NCBI GenBank assembly: GCA_946479985.1
Contig: CAMLIF010000005.1
Location: forward strand, 24,588-88,587
Reading direction: 5' to 3'
Length of the DNA: 64,000 nt
Source of the DNA: an uncultured Flavobacteriales bacterium
Lineage (GTDB): Bacteria > Bacteroidota > Bacteroidia > Flavobacteriales > Crocinitomicaceae
Made by a program: the position numbers and the translations under genes. The stretch's first letter is position 1. Every line of letters begins with the position of its first letter. This document shows positions 1 through 9,024 of this stretch, piece by piece. A model generated the notes under the pieces. It was not told the origin of the DNA. It saw only the letters and a list, made by a program, of their open reading frames with translations, and ran no database searches.

Positions 1-414
1 TTGTGGTCTTACTTATGGTTCTCTCAATTCATGTTGATCTGGTATGCTAACATTCCGGAAGAAGTAACATACTACAAATTGAGAATTGATCATTTCAAAT
101 TAATGTATTTCCTAATGTTCTTTATCAACTTTGCATTCCCAATGTTGTTATTGATGTCGAGAGATGCGAAACGTCATGCTGGAGTTTTAACAGCAGTTGG
201 TGTAATTATCTTCGCCGGTCACTGGACAGACGCATTCATTATGGTAATGGGAGGTTCTGTTGGTAAAGGAGCGTTCATCGGACCATTGGAAATTGGTATG
301 GCAGTTTTATTCTTAGGATTCTTCATTCGAATTATTCTTACGAATTTGACCAAAGCACCACTTACGCCTGTGAATCACCCGTTCCTGGACGAAAGTATCC
401 ATCACGAAATTTAA
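1..414 (+). CDS. actF: Quinol:cytochrome c oxidoreductase subunit ActF, C-terminal part
   Basis: Only the last ~137 residues are in the window; the gene begins upstream, and the TTG at base 1 is not a real start. The piece is strongly hydrophobic, with about three membrane helices (near residues 35-55, 60-82 and 92-115). It matches the NrfD-like, quinone-binding membrane subunit 2 of alternative complex III. In Bacteroidota that complex oxidises menaquinol and passes electrons to an aa3-type oxidase. The next gene, coxB, follows after 30 bases, which fits the usual act-cox operon and a supercomplex in the inner membrane. The assignment rests on recognisable family sequence plus context. Confidence 0.85.
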   Translation: MWSYLWFSQFMLIWYANIPEEVTYYKLRIDHFKLMYFLMFFINFAFPMLLLMSRDAKRHAGVLTAVGVIIFAGHWTDAFIMVMGGSVGKGAFIGPLEIGMAVLFLGFFIRIILTNLTKAPLTPVNHPFLDESIHHEI

Positions 415-444
415 GTTCAACGATAGCTCAGAAAAAATAAAAAA

Positions 445-1764
445 ATGACAAAGCTTATTATATTAATCGTAGTAGTTTTAGGAGTGTTCGCTGTCACTCA
501 GTTAGTTCGTTTGTACGAGCTTTCTTCAAAACTTAATGGTCGTCGTGAAGAAGATATTCCGAACCGTGAAAATCGTTTGAATGCTGGACTCTTGTTAGGA
601 TTCATGTTCTTCATGTTCGGTGGTTTCATTTGGTTGATGTTACGTTTCGGATGGACGGGTCGCGGAGAAGCTGCTTCTGAAAGCGGTGCTGCCACAGACT
701 GGTTGTTGGATCTGAATTTCCTGATCATCATCGCGGTATTCTTCTTAACAAATGCCTTATTGTTTGGTTTCGCGTTCAAATATGTTCGTAAACCCGGAGT
801 AAAAGCGAACTGGTTTCCGCACTCTAACAAGTTAGAGTTGCTTTGGACAATGGTTCCCGCAGTAGTTTTGGCGTTTATCATCATCCTTGGTTTGATTTCA
901 TGGAATGACCAGACAAGTAAACCGGGAAAAGATGCTCAGGTGATTGAATTGTACTCAAAACAATTTGACTGGACAGTTCGCATGGCAGGTGATGATAACA
1001 AGTTGGGTTATTTCGACTATAAACTGACGAATACTAACAACCCAATGGCGTTAATGACAAAGGCAACCATCCAGGATGCAATTGACTCTATGGAAAGCGG
1101 AAGCACCGGTATTAAAGCTTTAGAATCAAAGTTGAACAACCGTACGTTGATGTGGGATCCTAAAACGCGCGCAAAAATGATCCTGAATTTGGGTCGTCAG
1201 GAGCGTTTGGTTCGTTTGCTATACCAGATGAGAGCTCGTCACGATGTCAAAATGGATAAGTATGCAATGGATGATATTATGTTCGGAGCAAATGATACTT
1301 TGTATTTGTGTAAAGATCGGGAAGTAGAGTTTAATTTCCGTTCAAAAGATGTTATTCACTCAGCTCTATTCCCTCATTTCCGTGCTCAAATGAACACTGT
1401 TCCCGGAATGACAACGCGTTTCAAATTCAAACCAACCATTACAACGGCTGAGATGAAGAAGAAGATGCACAACTCAAACTTCAACTTCGTGTTGATGTGT
1501 AACAAGATTTGTGGTTCTTCTCACTATAAAATGAAATTGATCGTAGTGGTTCTTGAACCTGAAGATTATAAAGTGTGGTACCACAAAGTATCCAAATTGA
1601 ATACGGCTGCTGAAACTGTTTGCAGAACCTTTGAGAACGTTTATCCTCTTAGTGAAACAAATAAGAAAAGAAAAGAGAAAAAGGATGCCGCTGCGGCGAC
1701 AGCTCCTACAGATAGCATTCCTGCAGGTGCAATGGCTCCAATGACGGATTCAACAAGTAATTAA
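445..1764 (+). CDS. coxB: Cytochrome c oxidase subunit II
   Basis: Electron-entry subunit of the terminal oxidase; it takes electrons from cytochrome c through its CuA centre. The CuA motif CNKICGSSHYKM is at residues 352-363, with Cys352, Cys356, His360 and Met363 in place. The upstream His lies in the DVIHSALFPHF stretch. Four hydrophobic segments (about residues 2-22, 47-70, 89-112 and 132-154) are two more than in the classical two-helix protein. A charged insertion of about 80 residues (roughly 205-285) sits inside the cupredoxin domain, a common form in this phylum. The C-terminus is a Lys-rich then Ala/Pro-rich tail. coxA follows after 27 bases, so the two are co-transcribed. Confidence 0.95.
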   Translation: MTKLIILIVVVLGVFAVTQLVRLYELSSKLNGRREEDIPNRENRLNAGLLLGFMFFMFGGFIWLMLRFGWTGRGEAASESGAATDWLLDLNFLIIIAVFFLTNALLFGFAFKYVRKPGVKANWFPHSNKLELLWTMVPAVVLAFIIILGLISWNDQTSKPGKDAQVIELYSKQFDWTVRMAGDDNKLGYFDYKLTNTNNPMALMTKATIQDAIDSMESGSTGIKALESKLNNRTLMWDPKTRAKMILNLGRQERLVRLLYQMRARHDVKMDKYAMDDIMFGANDTLYLCKDREVEFNFRSKDVIHSALFPHFRAQMNTVPGMTTRFKFKPTITTAEMKKKMHNSNFNFVLMCNKICGSSHYKMKLIVVVLEPEDYKVWYHKVSKLNTAAETVCRTFENVYPLSETNKKRKEKKDAAAATAPTDSIPAGAMAPMTDSTSN

Positions 1765-1791
1765 TTAATTCAACAGTAAAAAAATAAAATC

Positions 1792-3597
1792 ATGGCAGCT
1801 CACGAAGCACACGCACATCACGACGCTCATGGACACGATCATCATGAGGAAGGTTTTATTTCAAAGTATATTTTCTCTCAGGATCACAAGATGATTGGAA
1901 AGCAGTTCTTAATGACTGCTGTATTCATGGGAGTTATTGCGATGATTTTGTCGCTTTTATTCCGTATCCAATTAGCTTGGCCAGAGGAAGGAAGTGATTT
2001 CTTAAGCTTTTTCTTAGGTGAAAAATGGGCACCGGGAGGTGTAATGAAGGAATCAATGTATTTGGCATTGGTAACCATTCACGGTACAATCATGGTATTC
2101 TTCCTTTTGACAGGTGGTTTATCTGGAACATTCTCGAACTTGCTTATTCCGTTGCAAATCGGTGCACGTGATATGGCTTCAGGTTTCCTGAACATGTTAT
2201 CGTTCTGGTTGTTTATGATCTCATCGCTTATCATGACTTACTCTTTGTTTATTGAAACAGGACCGGCATCTTCTGGTTGGACAGTTTATCCTCCTTTATC
2301 TGCTTTGCCTGATGCGATTGAAGGTTCAGGACAAGGGATGACTTTGTGGTTAGTTTCAATGACAATATTCATTGCGTCTTCGTTACTTGGTTCGTTGAAT
2401 TACATCGTAACTATTTTCAACCTACGTACTCGCGGAATGAAAATGACTCGTATGCCGTTAACAATTTGGGCGTTCTTCGTAACAGCTATTTTGGGTGTAC
2501 TTTCTTTCCCTGTATTATTATCAGCTGCATTATTGTTAATGATGGACCGCTTGGCAGGAACTTCGTTCTACCTTTCTGATATCATTGTTGGTTCTGAAAT
2601 GTTAGAGAATCACGGTGGATCTCCATTATTGTATCAGCATTTATTCTGGTTCCTAGGTCACCCTGAGGTATATATCGTATTATTACCTGCTCTTGGTCTG
2701 ACATCAGAGATCATCGCAACGAATTCCCGTAAAGCAATCTTCGGTTACCGTGCCATGATCGGTTCTATCCTAGCAATTGGTTTCCTTTCGTTTATCGTTT
2801 GGGGTCACCACATGTTTATGACTGGTATGAACCCATTCCTTGGTTCCGTATTCGTATTTACAACCTTGTTGATTGCAATTCCATCAGCAGTAAAAGTATT
2901 TAACTACTTAACAACAATTTGGAGAGGTTCAAACATTTACACTCCGGCAATGTTGTTCTCAATCGGATTGGTATCTACGTTTATCACCGGTGGTGTAACT
3001 GGTATTATCCTTGCCGATTCGGCTTTGGATATCGCAATTCACGATACGTATTTCGTTGTAGCTCACTTCCACATTGTAATGGGTATGTCGGCTGTATTCG
3101 GAATGTTTGCCGGTGTTTATCACTGGTTCCCGAAAATGTACGGTCGTATGCTGAACACTCGTTTGGGTTATGCTCATTTCTGGGTTACAATTGTTGGAGC
3201 TTATGGAGTATTCTTCCCAATGCACTTTGTTGGATTGGCAGGAGCGCCTCGTCGTTACTACAACTATTCAGTTTACCAGGAGTTCAACTCAGATTCGTTT
3301 GACATGATCATGGATTTGAATGTGATCATTACAGTATTCGCGATAATTGCTGCATTCGGTCAGTTGATTTTCTTATTCAACTTCTTCTACAGTATTTTCC
3401 GCGGACCGGTAGCAGTACAAAATCCTTGGAAAGCAAATACATTGGAATGGACAACTCCGGTAGAACACGTTCACGGAAACTGGCCTGGAGCTATTCCTGA
3501 AGTACACCGTTGGCCTTATGATTACTCTAAGCCGGGTGCCGAAGAAGATTATATTCCTCAGAACGTTCCTTTAATGGAAGGTGAAGAAGATCATTAA
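1792..3597 (+). CDS. coxA: Cytochrome c oxidase subunit I
   Basis: Catalytic, haem-copper subunit of an aa3-type oxidase that reduces O2 to water and pumps protons. The CuB and cross-linked Tyr motif GHPEVY is at residues 289-294, the CuB His pair at 339-340 (WGHHMF), and the haem-binding HDTYFVVAHFH stretch near 417-427; an early haem a His is in TIHGTIMVFF. The 601 residues are of usual length for the phylum. The first 20 residues are very His-rich, possibly a metal-binding or simply soluble tail. It is the last gene of the act-cox run; a 28-base palindrome follows the stop by about 20 bases and may end the transcript. Confidence 0.97.
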   Translation: MAAHEAHAHHDAHGHDHHEEGFISKYIFSQDHKMIGKQFLMTAVFMGVIAMILSLLFRIQLAWPEEGSDFLSFFLGEKWAPGGVMKESMYLALVTIHGTIMVFFLLTGGLSGTFSNLLIPLQIGARDMASGFLNMLSFWLFMISSLIMTYSLFIETGPASSGWTVYPPLSALPDAIEGSGQGMTLWLVSMTIFIASSLLGSLNYIVTIFNLRTRGMKMTRMPLTIWAFFVTAILGVLSFPVLLSAALLLMMDRLAGTSFYLSDIIVGSEMLENHGGSPLLYQHLFWFLGHPEVYIVLLPALGLTSEIIATNSRKAIFGYRAMIGSILAIGFLSFIVWGHHMFMTGMNPFLGSVFVFTTLLIAIPSAVKVFNYLTTIWRGSNIYTPAMLFSIGLVSTFITGGVTGIILADSALDIAIHDTYFVVAHFHIVMGMSAVFGMFAGVYHWFPKMYGRMLNTRLGYAHFWVTIVGAYGVFFPMHFVGLAGAPRRYYNYSVYQEFNSDSFDMIMDLNVIITVFAIIAAFGQLIFLFNFFYSIFRGPVAVQNPWKANTLEWTTPVEHVHGNWPGAIPEVHRWPYDYSKPGAEEDYIPQNVPLMEGEEDH

Positions 3598-3618
3598 GAT
3601 TCAAATAAACACACTTTT

Positions 3619-3646
3619 GTAGGGGACAGTCGCGACTGTCCCCTAC
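3619..3646. repeat. Perfect palindrome, TCGCGA-centred family, copy 1
   Basis: A 28-base perfect palindrome, GTAGGGGACAGTCG followed by its reverse complement. It sits 21 bases after the coxA stop and only 18 bases before the -7 box of ruvB. It belongs to the same family as the copies at 25263, 26598, 27904 and (degenerate) 62222: a GTAG outer end, a G-rich arm and a TCGCGA centre. A hairpin at the end of a highly expressed operon could act as a terminator or protect the mRNA 3' end. Confidence 0.8.
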
Positions 3647-3664
3647 TTTGTTTTAAATAACCCC

Positions 3665-3672
3665 TATCTTTG
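3665..3672 (+). promoter_or_regulatory. Promoter -7 box of ruvB
   Basis: TATCTTTG matches the Bacteroidota sigma-factor consensus TAnnTTTG exactly. A TTTG lies at 3647-3650, but 14 bases is shorter than the usual spacing to the -33 box, so that upstream half is doubtful. The box precedes the GTG start of ruvB by 17 bases, leaving a very short leader. Confidence 0.6.
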
Positions 3673-3689
3673 TCCCCAAACCAATTCAA

Positions 3690-4715
3690 GTGGAAGAAGA
3701 AGAGTCATTCGATTACAGATCAGAAGTAAATAGTCAGGAGAAAGACTATGATAAAGTGCTGCGACCTAAAAGATTGAATGATTTTGCCGGTCAGCCTCAG
3801 GTGGTAGATAATCTCCAGATTTTTGTCCAGGCGGCAAAGAACCGGAATGAACCGCTCGATCACGTGCTTCTTCATGGTCCTCCGGGATTAGGGAAAACCA
3901 CCCTGGCTAATATTATTGCCAATGAAATGAACGTTGGATTTAAGGTAACCAGCGGCCCCGTTTTGGATAAACCCGGAGATTTGGCAGGGCTACTTACCAA
4001 CCTCGATGTAGGTGATGTACTCTTCATTGATGAGATTCATCGTTTAAGCCCGGTTGTAGAAGAGTACCTGTATTCGGCAATGGAAGATTATGTGATTGAT
4101 ATCTTAATCGATTCCGGAGCAAATGCGCGTACAGTACAGATTGCTTTGAACCCGTTTACACTCATAGGGGCAACAACACGCTCCGGATTGCTTACATCGC
4201 CTCTTAGAGCTCGATTCGGCATTAATTCACGCCTCGAATACTACGACATCAAAACGCTTTCAATGATTGTAGAACGTTCTTCCAGTTTGCTTGATATAGA
4301 AATTGATGAACGAGCAGCTTTTGAAATTGCGGGAAGAAGTCGTGGAACACCGCGTATAGCTAATGCTATTTTACGTCGCGTGCGTGATTTTGCCCAGGTG
4401 AAAGGCGACGGAACTATTTCTCCTGAAATTACAGAATTAGCTTTAGATGCACTTAGTGTAGATAAATTCGGTTTGGATGAAATGGACAACCGGATTCTTC
4501 GTGTAATGATCGATAAATTCAAGGGTGGACCGGTTGGCATGTCAACTATTGCTACTGCAATTGGCGAAAATGCCGGAACACTTGAAGAAGTGTATGAACC
4601 GTTCCTGATTCAGGAAGGATTTTTAATGCGTACGCCTCGCGGACGTAAAGTAACAGAGAAAGCATACACGCATTTGGGTTATACATCCGGTTGGGCGCAG
4701 GGCGGTCTATTTTAA
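3690..4715 (+). CDS. ruvB: Holliday junction branch-migration ATPase RuvB
   Basis: Motor of the RuvABC complex: it drives branch migration of Holliday junctions during recombination repair. Walker [10 protein letters not shown] is at residues 63-71 and Walker B with DEIH at 114-117. The sensor stretch GATTRSG is followed by the arginine-finger region, and a C-terminal winged helix carries [10 protein letters not shown]. Length 341 is typical. The start is GTG, chosen because the family begins with an acidic tail before the LRPKRL motif and because the TAnnTTTG box lies just upstream. queG follows after 12 bases, so the two probably share a transcript. Confidence 0.97.
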   Translation: MEEEESFDYRSEVNSQEKDYDKVLRPKRLNDFAGQPQVVDNLQIFVQAAKNRNEPLDHVLLHGPPGLGKTTLANIIANEMNVGFKVTSGPVLDKPGDLAGLLTNLDVGDVLFIDEIHRLSPVVEEYLYSAMEDYVIDILIDSGANARTVQIALNPFTLIGATTRSGLLTSPLRARFGINSRLEYYDIKTLSMIVERSSSLLDIEIDERAAFEIAGRSRGTPRIANAILRRVRDFAQVKGDGTISPEITELALDALSVDKFGLDEMDNRILRVMIDKFKGGPVGMSTIATAIGENAGTLEEVYEPFLIQEGFLMRTPRGRKVTEKAYTHLGYTSGWAQGGLF

Positions 4716-4727
4716 TTCTATAGTGCT

Positions 4728-5663
4728 GTGAATCGTTCCGAACTCAAACAGCATATTACACAACTCGCAAAACAACACGGGTTTTACGGCATTGGTTTTT
4801 CAAAAGCCGAATTTCTTGAAGAAGAGGAACTGCGCCTTACATCCTGGCTTAAGAATAATAATCACGGAGAAATGTCATACATGGAAAACCATTTCGACAT
4901 GCGTCTCGATCCGCGAATTCTTGTTCCAGGATCCAAAACCGTGATTTCATTCCTATACAATTATTACACTGAATCGGAATTAAATGCCGACGGTTTGAAG
5001 ATCTCGAAATACGCTTATGGCGAAGATTACCACGACGTCATCAAACAGAAACTGCGTGGTTTTGTAGACGAAGTAAAGCAAGTAGTCGGAGATATTGAAG
5101 GAAGGGTTTTTGTTGACAGTGCGCCTGTTCTTGAAAAAGCCTGGGCACAAAAAAGCGGTTTGGGCTGGGTTGGCAAGAACTCGAATCTGATCAACCCGAA
5201 AGCCGGGTCGTTTTATTTTTTGGCCGAATGGATCTGTGATTTGGATCTGGAACCCGATTCACAGATCAAAGACTATTGCGGAACCTGTACCCGGTGTATT
5301 GATGCTTGTCCGACTGATGCGATTACGGACTCTTATATTGTTGACGGATCCAAATGCATCTCCTATGCAACCATCGAATTGAGAAAAGACGATTTACCTG
5401 CCGAATTTAAAGGCAATATGGAAAATTGGATCTACGGTTGTGATATCTGCCAGGACGTTTGTCCCTGGAACCGTTTTTCAATCCAACATACCGAAGAACG
5501 TTTCCAACCAAAAGAGCATCTTTTCTCCATGTCAACCTCAGACTGGGAAGATCTTACGGAAGATGTTTACCGGGAATTGTTCCGGAAGTCAGCAGTGAAA
5601 CGAACTAAATTTGAAGGACTGAAACGTAATATTCGTTTTGTTTCCGGTCAGAAACCACTGTAG
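4728..5663 (+). CDS. queG: Epoxyqueuosine reductase QueG
   Basis: Catalyses the last step of queuosine synthesis in tRNA, reducing epoxyqueuosine; known members use a cobalamin cofactor and two 4Fe-4S clusters. The N-terminal DUF1730-type region is followed by two ferredoxin-like Cys motifs, CGTCTRCIDACP (from residue 184) and CDICQDVCPW (from residue 238). Length 311 is normal. The start is GTG, 12 bases after the ruvB stop; no ATG gives a better fit to the family N-terminus. Confidence 0.95.
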   Translation: MNRSELKQHITQLAKQHGFYGIGFSKAEFLEEEELRLTSWLKNNNHGEMSYMENHFDMRLDPRILVPGSKTVISFLYNYYTESELNADGLKISKYAYGEDYHDVIKQKLRGFVDEVKQVVGDIEGRVFVDSAPVLEKAWAQKSGLGWVGKNSNLINPKAGSFYFLAEWICDLDLEPDSQIKDYCGTCTRCIDACPTDAITDSYIVDGSKCISYATIELRKDDLPAEFKGNMENWIYGCDICQDVCPWNRFSIQHTEERFQPKEHLFSMSTSDWEDLTEDVYRELFRKSAVKRTKFEGLKRNIRFVSGQKPL

Positions 5664-5687
5664 TGCATAGCACCCTTATTGAACAGA

Positions 5688-5704
5688 ACGGATTTTTATT
5701 CCGT
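5688..5704 (+). terminator. Weak hairpin after queG
   Basis: ACGGA and TCCGT form a five-pair stem around a seven-base, T-rich loop, 25 bases after the queG stop. The following sequence is only moderately T-rich, so as an intrinsic terminator it is weak. Confidence 0.25.
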
Positions 5705-5719
5705 CTTTCCTCTTGTTGT

Positions 5720-5737
5720 AGTGAGCTTGCCGAAGTG
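5720..5737. repeat. TGAGC..CGAAGT repeat, copy 1
   Basis: AGTGAGCTTGCCGAAGTG lies in the spacer before the DUF1800 gene. It matches 14 of 18 bases with the copy at 36157 (ACTGAGCCTGTCGAAGTA) and shares the TGAGC and CGAAGT words with the coding copy at 22038. It may be a remnant of a dispersed small repeat. Confidence 0.45.
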
Positions 5738-5776
5738 TAATCTTTTTTTCCTAAATTGCTGCCTTAAAACTACACT

Positions 5777-7384
5777 ATGATAACTGAGGTTATTCAACCC
5801 GTCTCACTAAGCTTGACCCCATTTTCCGGTCCGTGGACAGAAAATGAAGCGGCCCATCTTCTCAGAAGAACCATTTTCGGAGCAACTTACTCACAAATTC
5901 AGGAAGCCGTAACGAATGGAATGAATGCAACTGTAACATCGCTGATGATTCAGCCTGCGCAAACTTTTCCGTTAACACATTCAACCGATGAAGCAGTTGC
6001 TGCTTTTGGAACAACCTGGGTAAATTCACTTTATCCGGCGACTAATCAAACAGCAACAGATAATGCCCGTCGGGCCAGCGGAACAGCGTGGATCATGGAA
6101 CGATGTAATCAGCCTGATGTTAGTATCCAGGAGAAAATGTGCTTGTTTTGGGCAAATCATTTTGGCGTAGATGCAAATTCAGAATCGAAAGCAGTTTATC
6201 AGTATTTGGAAATCTTACGTTCAGCTTGTTTGGGCGATTTCCGGCAAATGATCAAGGATATTACCGTTAATCCGTTGATGCTGATCTTCCTGAATGGCGC
6301 CTCAAACAATCAGTTTTCACCAAATGAAAACTATTCCCGAGAATTACTGGAGTTGTATACCGTTGGGAAAGGAGCTCAGGTTGGCCCGGGCGATTATTCT
6401 AATTATACTGAAGCGGATATTGCTGCCGGAGCTAAAATCCTTACAGGATATTTAGTTGATAATGTGTACAGTTCTACCGTTCAGGGACCAACAAGTACAT
6501 TTACATCAATTCTCCATGACACTTCAACCAAGACTATGAGCGCGTACTTTGGTAATGCTACCGTTGTAGATCAAGGGGCAGGTGAGGTAGATGCATACAT
6601 CGACATTATTTTTGATCACCCGGAAATTGCAAAGCACATTTGCAGAAAAATATACCGCTGGTTTGTCAATTATGATTTGACACCAACTGTTGAATCTACT
6701 GTGATCAATGACATGGCTGCAACGCTTGTGGCGAATAATTTCATGATTCAACCGGTAATGGAGGAATTATTGAAAAGTGAGCATTTCTATGACATGTCTG
6801 TACGGGGAGCAATCATTAAGAACCCGATTGAGTGTGTTTTCTCCATGATCAATGCAACAAGCTCCCTTCCGAATTATGATTTGAATACAAATTACCAGAT
6901 TTACATAAATGTGTATTATGGTGCTTCAACATTGGGAATGGATTATTTCACTCCGCCAAGTGTGGGTGGGTGGACAGCTTATTACCAAACACCGTCGTAT
7001 ACGAAACTGTGGGCAAATTCAAGTTACATCAAACTGCGTTTTGATATTGGCGCTTATTTAACAGTTACACCTGGAATCTCTGCGAACGGAAACTTCTTTA
7101 AATTGGATTGTCTGACTTTTCTGGACGGGCTTTCTGTTCCATCTGATCCGAACCAGGTGATTCTGGATATGGCAACCGTTTTCACACCGAAAGGACTTTC
7201 TCTTACAACACGGACTATGTTGAAGTTCATTTTGTGTAATGGTCAGCCGGATAGCGAATGGACCATTCAATACAATGAGTACCTGGCTGATCCGGGTAAC
7301 AGTGTGGTAAGCACACCTGTTCGCCAGCGTGTAGAGTTTACACTTTACCGTTTATTTCAATTACCTGAATTTCAAACAATCTAA
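5777..7384 (+). CDS. DUF1800 family protein
   Basis: A 535-residue protein of the DUF1800 family; the N-terminal WTENEAAHLLRRTIFGA and the central FWANHFGV and NENYSRELLELYTVG stretches are family hallmarks. The biochemical role is not established. No obvious signal peptide or T9SS tail is visible, unlike its partner. The DUF1501 gene follows after 15 bases, and such pairs are common in Bacteroidota and Planctomycetes, which suggests the two products act together, perhaps on the cell surface. The ATG fits the family N-terminus. Confidence 0.85.
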   Translation: MITEVIQPVSLSLTPFSGPWTENEAAHLLRRTIFGATYSQIQEAVTNGMNATVTSLMIQPAQTFPLTHSTDEAVAAFGTTWVNSLYPATNQTATDNARRASGTAWIMERCNQPDVSIQEKMCLFWANHFGVDANSESKAVYQYLEILRSACLGDFRQMIKDITVNPLMLIFLNGASNNQFSPNENYSRELLELYTVGKGAQVGPGDYSNYTEADIAAGAKILTGYLVDNVYSSTVQGPTSTFTSILHDTSTKTMSAYFGNATVVDQGAGEVDAYIDIIFDHPEIAKHICRKIYRWFVNYDLTPTVESTVINDMAATLVANNFMIQPVMEELLKSEHFYDMSVRGAIIKNPIECVFSMINATSSLPNYDLNTNYQIYINVYYGASTLGMDYFTPPSVGGWTAYYQTPSYTKLWANSSYIKLRFDIGAYLTVTPGISANGNFFKLDCLTFLDGLSVPSDPNQVILDMATVFTPKGLSLTTRTMLKFILCNGQPDSEWTIQYNEYLADPGNSVVSTPVRQRVEFTLYRLFQLPEFQTI

Positions 7385-7399
7385 TCGGGACCAGCTGTT

Positions 7400-8956
7400 A
7401 TGAAAAGAAGAAACTTTATACAATCGGTAGGTCTTGCTTCAGTTGGGGCTCCGATTCTCTTGAAAAATTTCAATTTTGGAACTGTTTCCAAACAATTGTT
7501 TAAAACCTCTAAATCAGCCGAAGACCGCGTACTGGTTTTGGTTCGTATGAATGGTGGAAATGATGGATTGAATACTGTAATTCCATTAGATCAGTATGAT
7601 AATCTCGTGATTCAACGCCAAAACGTTATTCTGCCGGAAAACGATTTGCTGACTATCGCTCCAACTATCGGATTGCATCCGGTAATGACAGGTATGCGTG
7701 ATTTGTATGATGATGGGAAACTTTCAATTATTCAGAATGTAGGTTATCCGGAACAAAACAGATCACATTTCAGATCAATGGATATCTGGACTAGCGGATT
7801 GATTGATGACCAGGCAACGACAGGCTGGCTCGGAAGACATCTCGATCAGGATTACCCGAACTTCCCCGACGATTACCCGAATACTGCCAATCCTGATCCA
7901 TTTGCAATTAGCATGGGCTATGATGTTTCGGCGACCTGCCAGGGACTTATGGCTAATTTCTGCCAGTCAGTTTCTAACCCGGCCGATGCGTTTAACCTAT
8001 TGGAAACCGTTCAGGTGAATGATGGAACGTATTATGGCTCCCACATGGAATATTTGTCGATGATCATTGCAATGGCAAACGATTATGGTGATCAGATCAA
8101 TGCAGCCTATTCAGCGGGGTCGAATCTTTCTACGATGTATGATCCGGCGAATGAACTGGCAATGCAAATGAAAGATGTTGCGCGCATGATCGCCGGTGGA
8201 TTGGAAACCAAGATCTATATTGTAAACGTGAATGGATTTGATACTCACGATTCGCAAGTTGTTGATGGGACCCCGGAAACGGGAAACCATGCTGATCTTT
8301 TGAAAAAAGTTTCGGATGCTGTGCGTGCGTTCCAGGACGATTTAGGTTTATTGGGAATTGCACAGCGCGTTGCAGGAATGACATTCTCTGAATTTGGTCG
8401 TCAGGTGGCTTCTAACGCGAGTTTCGGAACAGACCATGGAGATGCAGCGCCATTATTCTTATTCGGTTCTTGTATTACAGGTGGAGTAGTTGGACCGAAC
8501 CCGGTTATTTCAGATCAGATTGTAGATCAGGCCGGGCTTCCAATGCAGATCGATTTCAGAGATGTATATGCTTCTGTATTGAAAGATTGGTTCCAGGCAG
8601 ATGTAGCCGATATTCAGGCACAATTCGAACATACTATTAATTTCTTCCCGGTTCTTGATTCCTGTAATTTGGGCTTGAACGAAAACAGCGAAGATCAGAA
8701 TTCAGTAGTTGTATATCCGAATCCATGCAGCTCTTCTACAACTATCCGTTTCGAATCTCAAAACGAGGATGTAACTGTTCAGATTCGTTCGGCAGAAGGG
8801 AAGCTGGTGAAAGAAATAAGCTCGCAGTCCTACAATAATGGAACACATGATATTCCGGTAGATTTGGACGGACTTTCCAACGGAACATACACTGTTCATA
8901 TTTTCAAGAAATCAGGAAACTTTACAAAACGATTTGTGAAGGTGAGAACGATATAA
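7400..8956 (+). CDS. DUF1501 protein with Tat-like signal and T9SS type A tail
   Basis: A 518-residue DUF1501 protein, a family with an alkaline-phosphatase/sulfatase-like fold; motifs include VLVLVRMNGGNDGLNT near residue 45 and TFSEFGRQVASN near 330. The N-terminus KRRNFIQS followed by a hydrophobic stretch resembles a twin-arginine signal. The last ~80 residues (from YPNPCSSSTTIRF) form a type A T9SS sorting domain ending in KRFVKV. The sequence therefore predicts folded export by Tat and then release or anchoring by T9SS. The upstream DUF1800 gene is 15 bases away; a strong convergent terminator follows the stop. Confidence 0.88.
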   Translation: MKRRNFIQSVGLASVGAPILLKNFNFGTVSKQLFKTSKSAEDRVLVLVRMNGGNDGLNTVIPLDQYDNLVIQRQNVILPENDLLTIAPTIGLHPVMTGMRDLYDDGKLSIIQNVGYPEQNRSHFRSMDIWTSGLIDDQATTGWLGRHLDQDYPNFPDDYPNTANPDPFAISMGYDVSATCQGLMANFCQSVSNPADAFNLLETVQVNDGTYYGSHMEYLSMIIAMANDYGDQINAAYSAGSNLSTMYDPANELAMQMKDVARMIAGGLETKIYIVNVNGFDTHDSQVVDGTPETGNHADLLKKVSDAVRAFQDDLGLLGIAQRVAGMTFSEFGRQVASNASFGTDHGDAAPLFLFGSCITGGVVGPNPVISDQIVDQAGLPMQIDFRDVYASVLKDWFQADVADIQAQFEHTINFFPVLDSCNLGLNENSEDQNSVVVYPNPCSSSTTIRFESQNEDVTVQIRSAEGKLVKEISSQSYNNGTHDIPVDLDGLSNGTYTVHIFKKSGNFTKRFVKVRTI

Positions 8957-8968
8957 AAAAGTCGGAAG

Positions 8969-9008
8969 AAAAAAGTCGGGGTGAAAAATTTTTCACCCCG
9001 ACTTTTTT
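8969..9008. terminator. Bidirectional terminator between DUF1501 gene and rseP
   Basis: A 40-base perfect palindrome: A-run, GTCGGGGTGAAAAA, its mirror, then T-run. It lies between two convergent stop codons and can end transcription both ways. Its 24-base core is identical to that of the terminator at 14475-14510. Confidence 0.9.
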
Positions 9009-9024
9009 GTTTTAGTATAATCTT

